A stretch of 64,000 bases of DNA from Rhizobiaceae bacterium (GTDB lineage Bacteria; Pseudomonadota; Alphaproteobacteria; Rhizobiales; Rhizobiaceae): NCBI GenBank assembly GCA_017643495.1, contig JAEPNK010000001.1, positions 229,623 through 293,622 on the forward strand, given 5' to 3'. The position numbers and the translations under genes were made by a program. Positions 16,472-25,417 of this stretch are shown here, piece after piece (within the stretch, counting starts at the first letter, position 1; every line of letters starts with the position of its first letter). Under the pieces are notes generated by a model. That model searched no databases, had not been told where the DNA came from, and saw only the letters and a program-made list of their open reading frames with translations.

Positions 16472-17641
16472 TTATTGTATTGGCATGAGTGTTTCAGCCA
16501 GTTTTGCCCAATAGGATGTACCGTAGGGAATGGCTTCGTCATTGAAATCATAGGCCGGGTGGTGAAGCCCTGCTGTATCCCCGTTTCCAACAAAAATGAA
16601 AGCGCCGGGCCGTTCAAGCAGCATGTAGGAAAAGTCTTCTCCGCCCATCATCGGCTCATAATCGGGATCTACTTTGCCGTCTCCGGCAACCAGTTTTGCT
16701 GTATTGACCGCCTTTCCGGTTTCATCACTGTGGTTGAAAGTTACAGGATATCCCGAATTGAAATGTACTTCGCATTCGGCGCCGTGCGCTGAACAAAGGC
16801 CTTCGACAATACATTTGATGCGGTCCATTGCCATTGAGCGCCCTTCCGCAGACATGCTGCGAATGGTTCCGGAAAATTCAACGGACTCGGGAATAATGTT
16901 CAATGCAGTTCCCGCATTCAATTGTGTGACGCTGACTACCAGAGGCTCAAACGGTGAGTTTGTGCGGGAAACAATGGTTTGCAGATTACTGATAATCTCT
17001 GCTGACAACACAATCGGATCAATACCGAGATGCGGCATGGCAGCATGAGAGCCCTTTCCCTTTACCCTGATCTGGAATTCATCCGTAGCTGCCATGATGG
17101 CACCTTCCCGGATTGCAAATGAACCCACTTCAAGCCCGGGCAAATTGTGCATGCCATAAACTTCACGAATACCGAACCGGTCCATCAGTCCGTCATCCAC
17201 CATTGCCTTGCCACCGGCGCCGCCTTCTTCGGCAGGTTGAAAGATCAGCGCAACTGTTCCATCAAAATTGCGCGTTTCGCACAAGTATTTTGCAGCACCC
17301 AGCAACATTGCTGTGTGACCGTCATGCCCGCAGGCATGCATTCGCCCCGGGTGCTGTGACTTGTATGGCCGCTCGGTAATTTCCGTGATCGGAAGAGCAT
17401 CCATGTCTGCCCTGAACCCGACCACATGCCCACTTTCGTGAGCCCTGCCCCTGACCAGGCCGACAACACCGGTCCGGCCAATACCGGTCACTACTTCATC
17501 ACAGCCAAATGCCCTGAGCTTTTCGGCTACACCAGCAGCCGTTTCATGTACTTCGTAAAGCAACTCCGGGTTCGCATGTATCTCATGACGCCATGCTGTA
17601 ATTTCGTCATGAAGTTCGGCCATACGGTTGACAATCGGCAT
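16472..17641 (-). CDS. M20-family aminoacylase / amidohydrolase
   Basis: A 389-residue metallopeptidase of the hippurate hydrolase/aminoacylase group (COG1473), which removes acyl groups from N-acyl amino acids. Metal-site motifs are FRADMDALPI, MHACGHDGHTAMLLG, FQPAEEGGAGGKAM with the catalytic Glu, and a late MGGEDFSYMLLERPG. The lid domain lies between. AGGA eight bases upstream supports ATG 17641. Its substrate is unproved. The nearby FeeM-like synthase would make N-acyl amino acids, but the two genes are 4.8 kb apart with unrelated genes between, so a link is only speculative. Confidence 0.9.
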   Translation of the reverse strand: MPIVNRMAELHDEITAWRHEIHANPELLYEVHETAAGVAEKLRAFGCDEVVTGIGRTGVVGLVRGRAHESGHVVGFRADMDALPITEITERPYKSQHPGRMHACGHDGHTAMLLGAAKYLCETRNFDGTVALIFQPAEEGGAGGKAMVDDGLMDRFGIREVYGMHNLPGLEVGSFAIREGAIMAATDEFQIRVKGKGSHAAMPHLGIDPIVLSAEIISNLQTIVSRTNSPFEPLVVSVTQLNAGTALNIIPESVEFSGTIRSMSAEGRSMAMDRIKCIVEGLCSAHGAECEVHFNSGYPVTFNHSDETGKAVNTAKLVAGDGKVDPDYEPMMGGEDFSYMLLERPGAFIFVGNGDTAGLHHPAYDFNDEAIPYGTSYWAKLAETLMPIQ

Positions 17642-17729
17642 CTGAAATCCTGAAAACTGAGGTATATGGATTCTCTAACTGGTGTCATTCTGCCACCCGA
17701 ACCCGTGTAGTTGTATTTAGCGAGATCAA

Positions 17730-18869
17730 ATGTATCGTTGCGCTTGCCTGTTTTCAATCATTCTTCTGCTCTGCGCATGGCCGGGCAGAACATTAGCCTC
17801 AGACACTCCCTACATTCTGGTTGATGCCGGTAACGGTGCCATACTGGATGCCCACAAGGCGGACGACCGGTGGTATCCTGCATCCCTGACGAAGCTCATG
17901 ACCGCCTATGTCACATTCAGGGCAATCGCAAATGGTGAGATAGAAGACGGATCTCCCGTCGTTATCAGCAAGGCAGCCAGACAACAGCCCCCCAGCCGCA
18001 TGGGATACAAGCAGGGTGTGCAATTGCGCATCGACAATGCCCTCAAGATTGTCATTGTGAAGAGTGCCAATGACGTATCACTTGCACTGGCAGAAGCAGT
18101 TGCAGGAAGTATTCCGGAATTTGTCAGGCGGATGAACGATGAAGCGCGGCGGCTTGGCATGAACAACACCCGGTTTGCAAATTCCAACGGGCTGCACAGC
18201 CCTTCCCAGTTCACCTCTGCCCGGGATATGGCAATTCTCTCAATCCGGCTGTTTGAAGAATTTCCCCAATATGCCGACATGTTTTCCGCAGTCGCCATTC
18301 GAACGGCTCAGAATACTCATTATTCCTATAACCTGCTGTTGGAACGGTTCAGTGGCGCAAACGGCATGAAGACAGGGTTTGTGTGTGCATCCGGCTATAA
18401 CATGGTTGCTTCTGCACGCCGCAGCGGACGCACCCTGGTTGCGGTTGTTTTTGGAAGGGATTCCCAGACGGACCGCGCCGTTGCCGCAGCAAAACTGCTG
18501 GATGCCGGATTTCGCATGACAGACCGTTCTTCCGGAACCGTTTTCAATACGCCAGTAGGAACCTCGGCAAAACCACGCAACATGCGGCCAGTCCTGTGTA
18601 CAGAAGCTGCACGCAAAAACCGGTACGACCCCGGAGCCGGACAGGCCAAACTTTCCTCGCCCTACCTTTCTGCACGCAAAAAATCCACTCACATCCTGTC
18701 AGTACGTACTGGCGACATTGATGCGGCAGCAAGCGAATCCATTACAATCGCAGCACTTTCCGACATTCCTGTTCCTACCAAACGACCTGATCAAGAGAAC
18801 ACTCAGCCATTCCCTGCCATTGGCAATTTGAGGACGGGGCGTATCGCCCTGCCAACACCCCGACCATGA
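17730..18869 (+). CDS. D-alanyl-D-alanine carboxypeptidase (class C low-molecular-weight PBP)
   Basis: A 379-residue periplasmic serine enzyme that trims the terminal D-Ala from peptidoglycan pentapeptides. A signal peptide (1-23) precedes the catalytic triad motifs SLTK (52-55), SAN (112-114) and KTG (214-216). After about residue 265 the usual beta-sandwich domain is replaced by a roughly 110-residue Pro/Ser/Arg-rich tail of unknown role, without an obvious membrane-anchoring amphipathic helix. The stop overlaps the start of the COG0523 GTPase gene by four bases (ATGA), so the two proteins are translationally coupled. Confidence 0.92.
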   Translation: MYRCACLFSIILLLCAWPGRTLASDTPYILVDAGNGAILDAHKADDRWYPASLTKLMTAYVTFRAIANGEIEDGSPVVISKAARQQPPSRMGYKQGVQLRIDNALKIVIVKSANDVSLALAEAVAGSIPEFVRRMNDEARRLGMNNTRFANSNGLHSPSQFTSARDMAILSIRLFEEFPQYADMFSAVAIRTAQNTHYSYNLLLERFSGANGMKTGFVCASGYNMVASARRSGRTLVAVVFGRDSQTDRAVAAAKLLDAGFRMTDRSSGTVFNTPVGTSAKPRNMRPVLCTEAARKNRYDPGAGQAKLSSPYLSARKKSTHILSVRTGDIDAAASESITIAALSDIPVPTKRPDQENTQPFPAIGNLRTGRIALPTPRP

Positions 18870-19882
18870 AGGAAGGAATGACTGCACAGGAAAAATGTCC
18901 CGTCATCCTCCTGACCGGGTTTCTGGGTTCAGGCAAAACCTCACTTCTGAACAGGCTTCTGAAGCGGGAGGAGTTTGCCAATACGCTCGTGATTGTGAAC
19001 GAGTTTGGCGACATCGGGCTGGACCATCTTCTGGTCACTGAAAGTTCCGATACCATCCTGGAACTGTCCAACGGATGTCTCTGCTGCAGCGTGCGGGGAG
19101 AACTTGTCGACACCCTTCTCGAACTGGATACGAGCCTTTTCAGGCAGGTTGTCATCGAGACGACCGGCATTGCAGATCCGTTGCCGGTTTTTCAGTCCAT
19201 TGCAGCCAATGCCGAGCTTGCCAATCGTTATCGCCCCGCCATGGTCATGACTGTTGTCGATGGTGTGCGTGGCATCGAAGTTCTTGATACACACGAAGAG
19301 GCCAGGTTTCAGGTGACGCTCGCTGATCTGGTTTACATTTCCAAAACAGATCTACCCGAGAACAGTCATGAGGCCGTTCGAAAGAAAGTGTCACAGATAA
19401 ACGAACACTTGACGATTCTGTCGGATCCGGATTGCATTCCTGCCTGCTTCTCGGGTGAACGCACCATACCTTCAAGCAAACCCCATGCTTCCCATGATCA
19501 TGCCCAACGGTATTGCTCGGTTCGACTGGAAACACAAACCCTCTTGGACATACCCCAAACCGCCGGCCTGCTGCATCATTTGGCAAGCACAATCGGCGAA
19601 GGATTGTTGAGAGTGAAAGGGTTCGTACGGGTAAGGGAACACCCGGACAAACCGCTTGTGGTACAGGTTAGCGGCCCCATGGTTCATGATTTCGGCGTCA
19701 TGGACCACTGGCCCGACGGGCACGAGCACACAACCCTGATTGCAATCATGGCAAACGGATTGCAAATACCCGTCCAAACCACATTCGATGCGTTCTGCGG
19801 AAATCTTGCAGCGGATACGCCTGACAGACAGGCGCTGACAGAAAACCCGCTTTCCGTACCGGGGCACGATTTCAGACGCTGA
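18866..19882 (+). CDS. COG0523 (CobW/YjiA/ZNG1-like) GTP-binding metallochaperone
   Basis: A 338-residue G3E-family GTPase. The P-loop GFLGSGKTSLL lies at 18-28. The metal-binding CLCC (71-74) follows the switch region EFGDIG, and the NKxD-like SKTD lies near 150. The C-terminal CobW_C domain spans about 210-325. COG0523 proteins deliver zinc, cobalt or iron to client enzymes. Because the gene is fused by overlap to a carboxypeptidase gene and not to cobalamin genes, CobW itself is unlikely; zinc handling is one possibility. No Zur-type operator was recognised. Confidence 0.9.
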   Translation: MKEGMTAQEKCPVILLTGFLGSGKTSLLNRLLKREEFANTLVIVNEFGDIGLDHLLVTESSDTILELSNGCLCCSVRGELVDTLLELDTSLFRQVVIETTGIADPLPVFQSIAANAELANRYRPAMVMTVVDGVRGIEVLDTHEEARFQVTLADLVYISKTDLPENSHEAVRKKVSQINEHLTILSDPDCIPACFSGERTIPSSKPHASHDHAQRYCSVRLETQTLLDIPQTAGLLHHLASTIGEGLLRVKGFVRVREHPDKPLVVQVSGPMVHDFGVMDHWPDGHEHTTLIAIMANGLQIPVQTTFDAFCGNLAADTPDRQALTENPLSVPGHDFRR

Positions 19883-19897
19883 AAGGCTTTGCCCCGG

Positions 19898-20134
19898 CTA
19901 ATCACCTTTGGACAGGAGAAAGCGCTGATACTCCCCGTAATCCTCCGTAGCCAGCAGTTCGTGGCCGTTTTCATTGCAAAAAGCCGGAATATCAATCACT
20001 GCAAGCGGATCAGTGGTCTCCAGCCATATGCGGGAACCGGCAGCAAGAGGCTGCATGGCTTTGCGAGCCTTTAGCACGGGCAAGGGACATTTCAGACCAC
20101 GCAAGTCAAGAATTGATGCATTTTCCTGCTCCAT
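19898..20134 (-). CDS. TusA-family sulfur carrier protein
   Basis: A 78-residue protein with the TusA signature LDLRGLKCPLPVLKARKAM. Cys16 is the persulfide-forming residue, and the CPLP motif is intact. ATG 20134 is chosen because GGAG lies eight bases upstream; the in-frame ATG 11 codons earlier adds unconserved residues. TusA proteins relay sulfur for tRNA thiolation, molybdenum cofactor synthesis or sulfur oxidation. The convergent neighbour is the COG0523 GTPase. No other sulfur-relay gene is nearby. Confidence 0.92.
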   Translation of the reverse strand: MEQENASILDLRGLKCPLPVLKARKAMQPLAAGSRIWLETTDPLAVIDIPAFCNENGHELLATEDYGEYQRFLLSKGD

Positions 20135-20245
20135 AGGCCATCTCCGCGTGTTCAGTTCTGCGTTCACATGTAACGCAGGCGTGAAGCAATCCCAATACTT
20201 TATTAAGCGAAAAATGCTAGTCAGGAGCAGTTCGGGAGTAAGGTA

Positions 20246-21661
20246 TTGCGTATCGAAATAAAGAGACTGGCTGAAAGATATCTGCCGGAAAAACTTGCCC
20301 GCAAGGCAGAGCCCCTTGCAGCCACGGCGGATGCGGTTCTTTCGGGAACGGATGACAATGCGCGCGCGCAGCGCATGGCCATGATCATTTTTGTCATCCG
20401 GGTTGCCAGTGCCATAATAGCCTTTGTGTCCCAGGTCATGCTGGCGCGCTGGCTAGGCACATTCGAATACGGAATATTTGTAGCGGTATGGGTGGTTGCC
20501 CTGTTTGCAGGAAACATCACCGGCGTTGGATTTCCGTCTGCGGTTATCCGCCTCATTTCTGAGTACCGGGCACAAGAACTGCCGGGCCTGCTCCGTGGGT
20601 CCATCCGGGTTTCCGTCCTTGTATCACTGGTAGTGACCACCCTGTTCAGCCTGGCAGCGGCAGCCCTTCTCTACTTCTATCCCGGTGTCGTGAAAGCCTA
20701 TTACATAGCACCGGCCTACCTTGCCCTTATTTGCCTTCCCGCCCTTTCGCTTGAAGGCGTCATGGATGGCGTGGGCCGCGCATTCAACTGGACCTATGTC
20801 GCATTTTTCCCGACTTTCATCATGCGCCCTCTTGGCATACTGGTGGTCATGTGGATAGCGATCCTGGCGGGCTTTGAGGCGAACGCCATTACAGCCATGT
20901 GGGCGGGTATAATCTCGACTTCCGTGACAACAATTTACCAGTGCGTTGCCGCATTCAGCAAACTGCCCGGTGAAGTGCCGAAAGTCCGCTCTGAATACCG
21001 CTATGGTTATTGGGTGGCGATTGCCCTGCCCATGTTTCTGGTTGAAGGCTTTTACATCCTGCAAACATCCATAGACATCATATTTGTCAGTGCGCTGATG
21101 ACCCCTGAAGACACGGCTGTCTATTATGCCAGCACGAAAATTCTGGCCCTGGTGCATTTCGTATATTTTGCAGTACGCGGTGCCGTAAGTCATCGTTATT
21201 CGACATTTCACCAGCAGGGTGACCGGGTCGCGTTCCAGAACTTTGTCCAAAGGACAGTTGCATGGACTTTCTGGCCTTCACTGCTTCTGGCAGGCCTCAT
21301 GATGGTTCTTGGCAAGTACTTCCTGATGTTGTTCGGCAGTGAATTCACATCTGGTGAATACCTGATCTGGATCCTTGCCATAGGCATCGTGTTGCGCTCG
21401 AGCGTGGGGCCAGCCGAGTCCCTGCTTGTAATGGCCGGGGGGCAGAATGCATGTGCATCAATCTATGCGCTGAATGTGCTCGTCAACATCATGCTGAACT
21501 TCTCGCTTATTCCCCTGTTCGGGCTTGCCGGTGCAGCAATAGCCACCACAAGCGCACTGGCATTTGAAAGTCTTGCGCTCCATGCATTGGCAAAACGCAA
21601 GCTCGGGATACATGTTTTCATAATTCCACAACGTTCCACTCCTGCAGGTAACGCCGCATGA
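20246..21661 (+). CDS. polysaccharide/lipopolysaccharide flippase (Wzx/MATE-like)
   Basis: A 471-residue inner-membrane protein with about twelve to fourteen hydrophobic segments and the polysaccharide-synthase entry pattern (ARWLGTFEYGIFVAVWVVALF). It would flip a lipid-linked glycan across the inner membrane. The start is TTG 20246, with GGGAG/AAGG upstream. Its stop overlaps the next gene by four bases (ATGA). No glycosyltransferase or polymerase gene lies nearby, so this is an isolated transport/modification pair, with the rest of the pathway elsewhere. Confidence 0.9.
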   Translation: MRIEIKRLAERYLPEKLARKAEPLAATADAVLSGTDDNARAQRMAMIIFVIRVASAIIAFVSQVMLARWLGTFEYGIFVAVWVVALFAGNITGVGFPSAVIRLISEYRAQELPGLLRGSIRVSVLVSLVVTTLFSLAAAALLYFYPGVVKAYYIAPAYLALICLPALSLEGVMDGVGRAFNWTYVAFFPTFIMRPLGILVVMWIAILAGFEANAITAMWAGIISTSVTTIYQCVAAFSKLPGEVPKVRSEYRYGYWVAIALPMFLVEGFYILQTSIDIIFVSALMTPEDTAVYYASTKILALVHFVYFAVRGAVSHRYSTFHQQGDRVAFQNFVQRTVAWTFWPSLLLAGLMMVLGKYFLMLFGSEFTSGEYLIWILAIGIVLRSSVGPAESLLVMAGGQNACASIYALNVLVNIMLNFSLIPLFGLAGAAIATTSALAFESLALHALAKRKLGIHVFIIPQRSTPAGNAA

Positions 21662-22896
21662 GCAACATGGATGATCCCAAAAAGCTCCTGAACATGATCC
21701 GGGGCATACATGATGACAGTTGGGGGAAGGATGCGCGGATTCTGGCCAGCCATGCAGGGATTGACAGTTCAGCCTGGACGTTGGGATTGCTTTCCTCCTT
21801 GCAGCATGCAGGCTTGCGCAAGCAGGTCATGGAGCTTGCCAGCCTCCAAAATCATCCCAATCCGTTTTTTGAACTGCCCATTCTGGAACCGGCTATCGAG
21901 CATCTCGCCCATGGGGAAATGCAATTTCTCTACTTGAGTGAGCGTGTCGGAAACCACGAGATACTCAAAATGTTTGCACCCGCACGTTTTGAGAAAACAA
22001 TGTTGGCAAGGCAGCCGGTTTTGAGAGTATGGACACAAAAATACGGCCCTCTAGGCCAGCCATTGATGGAGCGCGAGCATTCCGGACCGATTATCGACGC
22101 CTTGATCAACTGCCTGTCCAATCCTGCAAGCCCTGAGCCACTTGTAATCCTCTTCAACGAAATCCCCGTTGAAAGTGATCTTTGTGAAACCCTGTACAAT
22201 GCCCCATCACTGTCTGACCGTCTGGTGCGTTTTTCAAACCGGTTTCGCGGGGCATATTACCCGGTTTCAGGATCCAGTTACGAAGAAACCCATGTCAGCG
22301 GCAAACGCCGACAACGGTTCCGGGTCGCAATGAACCGGTTGCAGGAAAAGCACGGCCCTGCAAGTTTTGAACGCAGTACGGACCCTCAGCAAACAGTGTC
22401 CGCAATGGAAGAATTGCTAACTCTCGAAGCCAGGGGGTGGAAGGGCAAACGGGGCACGGCACTGCTTGCACGCAAGAAAGACGTCGCCTTCGCCCGTGAG
22501 AGCGTCTCAGCCATGGCGGCAAATGGTCAGTGCGAAATCTTTTCCATGAAAGCGGATGGACGAATGCTGGCTTCGGTCGTGTTGTTTTCTTCAGGCGGCT
22601 ATTATTTTCCCTGGAAAACAGCCTATGACGAGCAGTACGCAGCATATTCTGTCGGCAACCTCCTCATGAATCACATGAACCAGACATTGTCCAGTGAGCC
22701 CGGTTTCAAGGGCCTGGATTCCCTTGCCGACTCTTGCAACACAACAGCACGACGGCTGTGGCCGGATCTGCGTCAGGTGTGCAGCCTCTCCATCGGGATG
22801 GGCGAAGGTGCAAGTGATTATTCGTGCCGTATACGGAAAGAACTGCTGGCCGAACGGAAAGCCAGAAAAATCGCCCGCAAACTGCTCAGGCGTTGA
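21658..22896 (+). CDS. CelD/BcsL-like GNAT acyltransferase
   Basis: A 412-residue cytoplasmic protein with an Acetyltransf_6 (CelD/BcsL, FemAB-like) domain in its C-terminal half. Motifs are SGKRRQRFRVAMNRLQEKHG (about 214-233), EARGWKGKRGTALL and YSVGNLLMNHMNQ. Such proteins acylate sugars or lipid-linked intermediates in extracellular polysaccharide synthesis. It is coupled by ATGA overlap to the flippase, which supports modification of the same glycan before or during export. The N-terminal half (1-200) is unassigned but resembles the divergent first GNAT lobe of double-GNAT proteins. Confidence 0.82.
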   Translation: MSNMDDPKKLLNMIRGIHDDSWGKDARILASHAGIDSSAWTLGLLSSLQHAGLRKQVMELASLQNHPNPFFELPILEPAIEHLAHGEMQFLYLSERVGNHEILKMFAPARFEKTMLARQPVLRVWTQKYGPLGQPLMEREHSGPIIDALINCLSNPASPEPLVILFNEIPVESDLCETLYNAPSLSDRLVRFSNRFRGAYYPVSGSSYEETHVSGKRRQRFRVAMNRLQEKHGPASFERSTDPQQTVSAMEELLTLEARGWKGKRGTALLARKKDVAFARESVSAMAANGQCEIFSMKADGRMLASVVLFSSGGYYFPWKTAYDEQYAAYSVGNLLMNHMNQTLSSEPGFKGLDSLADSCNTTARRLWPDLRQVCSLSIGMGEGASDYSCRIRKELLAERKARKIARKLLRR

Positions 22897-22912
22897 CCGG
22901 AATATTTGGCGA

Positions 22913-25330
22913 TTAACTGTCCGACTGCGAAATCATCTCGTTCTCAGCAACCATGCCGCTTCGAATGTGAAGGTCGCGTTGAGGGAACGGAATTTCAATA
23001 TTTGCCTCGCGTAACGCAGCCAGAATTGCAAAACGCAATTCGCTCTGAACACTGAGACAATTGTTGATGTCCGCCAGAAAGCAGCGTAACTGGAAGTCGA
23101 GTGAACTGGCACCAAAATCCATGAAGTAAACAACCGGCGCCGGTCTGCCCAGTATCAACCGGTGCTCTTTGGCACACTCGAGCAGGATTTCCTTCACCTG
23201 TTCAACATCACTGTCATAGCTGACCCCCACAGGCACAATTATGCGGCCTGTTTTGTTTTCATGGGTCCAGTTTGTGACATTATCCGTGATGAGGGTTGAA
23301 TTGGGAATAATGACGGTGGACCGGTCAAATGTCTCGATCTCAGTGGAACGCACGGAAATTTTCGTGACAATACCCTCACCACCCGACGTTACAATCCAGT
23401 CACCGGCCTTGATGGGGCGCTCGGCCAGTAGAATGAGACCTGAAACAAAATTGTTAACGATACTCTGCAAGCCGAAACCAACACCCACGGAAAGGGCACC
23501 GGCAACAATGGCAAGATTTGAAAGGTCAAATCCCGCTACGCTGACAGCAAAGATCGCCGCCAGGATAAACCCGATATAACCAAACACTGTAGAGATTGAA
23601 TTCGCTATCCCGATATCAATCGCAGTTGCAGGCAGAAACTTGTTGTTCAGCCAGTTGCGGAGGGAAACCGTTACCGTGTATCCGACGACAAACAGTGCGA
23701 TAACGAGAAGCACTGTGGATATGGAAAACCTCAGCCCGCCAATTTCAAAACCGAAAAACACTCTTTCAAAGACCTGAAAGAAATCACTTGTCCGGTATCC
23801 CCACGGCAACATCAGCAACAAGGCAGCAGCAAGGTAAAGAAACAGGGTCAGCAGTCCCGTTCCAAGAATGGTCAGCTGACTTGGTTGTCCTGTGCTTTCA
23901 CCAGCCACCCCGTCAGGCGTTTGCCCCGCTTGCAACTGCGCAAGTTCCGTACTGGGCGCGACAACGTTATGGACAAACCGAAGTATCAGCCAGACGCTGC
24001 AAATCACGACCAGACAGAAAATCAGCTGTTGGGCGAGAAATTCCGCAAAAGCAATATAGCCAAAGAGCGCAGCGAAAAGGATGACAATCGCAGCAACGTT
24101 TGCCACGCCGCGCGCAAACCGCCAACGGGCAGTATAAGCCACAATGGCGCTTAATGATTCCGTGTAGTTCCTGTCCTTGTGAACGATCCACATTGCCAGC
24201 AGAAAACTGATCGCCACTGCAATCGCGAACAGGAAACTCAAGCCAACCGAAATTGAGAGGCGGGAGACGACAACGATGGCCACTGCGTTGAAGACAGCAA
24301 TAATTGCAGAAACCGTCAGTCCGACCGTGAGCGTCAGAACCACGCGTCTTGCCGGCAGGTCATTGACAAGCAAAATCCGGCTCCGGCCGGGACGCGGCAT
24401 GAGCACAATGCGCAACATTGCTATCGACATGACATAGAATGCCGCAATCACCGCAAAGCTTGCCAGCAATTGTCCAAGTCGTGGTGTTAGCAGAAATGAA
24501 TCCCACAAGATCCGGTAAACGAGGAAAATGCAGATCGCAGGTAACGCGCCGTCTCGGCAAAACTCGATAAACCGGGACTTGTAGATCGATGCGGGGTCAT
24601 CCGATTGGTCCAGAATGACCAAGCCGCTAAGCAATCTCCGGATTCTCACATAGAAATATATGGTGGCGATCAGGAAAAAGGGCACAACCCCCATTTTCCA
24701 GCTGTTTTCCAACAGCTCCTTTGCCGCGATTTTCAGGCCATCAATAATTATGATGTTGAAACTGTGTACATACCCGGAAATGCCCCCGACAAAGTCCGTC
24801 CAGAAATCAATCGTGTAAACACCTTTTGAACGAACACTGATTGACCGGAAGAATTTTGACTGCCTGCTTTGAATAACAGACCTTTGCAACTGCTGGGCAC
24901 GTACAGCAGCAAGTTTTGCAGCCTTGAGTTCCGCATCCAGTTTGGCAAACTGGCTGTTAAGGGCATCCCTGCGTTCACGTGCTTCGGGCGGCTCCTCTGG
25001 CTCCCCCTCGGCGGGTTGCTTGCCAAGTTCACTCAGTTGCTGTGAGACTTCATCAACCCGCGGCTGCAATTCATTGATGCGAACATTGGCATCTTCGCGA
25101 ATGCGGTTCGTATCTGCAATGATCCGATCAAGCTCTCTCTCGGTAACACCTTCCCGTTCCACTGCGCGGGTTGCATTATCGAGGATCGGCGTCCAGTCAG
25201 CGGGGTTCGAAACCTGGGGCTTTTCCTCTGCCGGTGACGGGACGGATGCCGTTTGGGCTGATGCATGACCGCTCAGCACGGTTGCAAATGCCAGCAGGAC
25301 AAAAACGAAAATGGTTCGAGCCAATCGCAC
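22913..25330 (-). CDS. MscS-type mechanosensitive channel with DUF3772 periplasmic domain
   Basis: An 805-residue membrane protein. A signal peptide (1-25) is followed by a helical, coiled-coil-prone periplasmic region (about 50-150) that includes the DUF3772 domain. About eleven membrane helices follow, then a C-terminal MscS core with pore helix GALSVGVGFGLQSIVNNFVSG, GDWIVTSGGEGIVTKISVRSTEIETFD and the beta/mixed cytosolic domain. It releases solutes on hypo-osmotic shock. It resembles the large MscK/YbdG-type channels. It stands alone on the minus strand, convergent with the flippase/GNAT operon. Confidence 0.92.
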   Translation of the reverse strand: MRLARTIFVFVLLAFATVLSGHASAQTASVPSPAEEKPQVSNPADWTPILDNATRAVEREGVTERELDRIIADTNRIREDANVRINELQPRVDEVSQQLSELGKQPAEGEPEEPPEARERRDALNSQFAKLDAELKAAKLAAVRAQQLQRSVIQSRQSKFFRSISVRSKGVYTIDFWTDFVGGISGYVHSFNIIIIDGLKIAAKELLENSWKMGVVPFFLIATIYFYVRIRRLLSGLVILDQSDDPASIYKSRFIEFCRDGALPAICIFLVYRILWDSFLLTPRLGQLLASFAVIAAFYVMSIAMLRIVLMPRPGRSRILLVNDLPARRVVLTLTVGLTVSAIIAVFNAVAIVVVSRLSISVGLSFLFAIAVAISFLLAMWIVHKDRNYTESLSAIVAYTARWRFARGVANVAAIVILFAALFGYIAFAEFLAQQLIFCLVVICSVWLILRFVHNVVAPSTELAQLQAGQTPDGVAGESTGQPSQLTILGTGLLTLFLYLAAALLLMLPWGYRTSDFFQVFERVFFGFEIGGLRFSISTVLLVIALFVVGYTVTVSLRNWLNNKFLPATAIDIGIANSISTVFGYIGFILAAIFAVSVAGFDLSNLAIVAGALSVGVGFGLQSIVNNFVSGLILLAERPIKAGDWIVTSGGEGIVTKISVRSTEIETFDRSTVIIPNSTLITDNVTNWTHENKTGRIIVPVGVSYDSDVEQVKEILLECAKEHRLILGRPAPVVYFMDFGASSLDFQLRCFLADINNCLSVQSELRFAILAALREANIEIPFPQRDLHIRSGMVAENEMISQSDS

Positions 25331-25417
25331 GCGTAAAACCCCGTTACGGATAATCGCGATTCAATATACGATCTTTTCGAAAAATTCGAGAGCCAATATC
25401 GGAAGAGTGATTATGCA

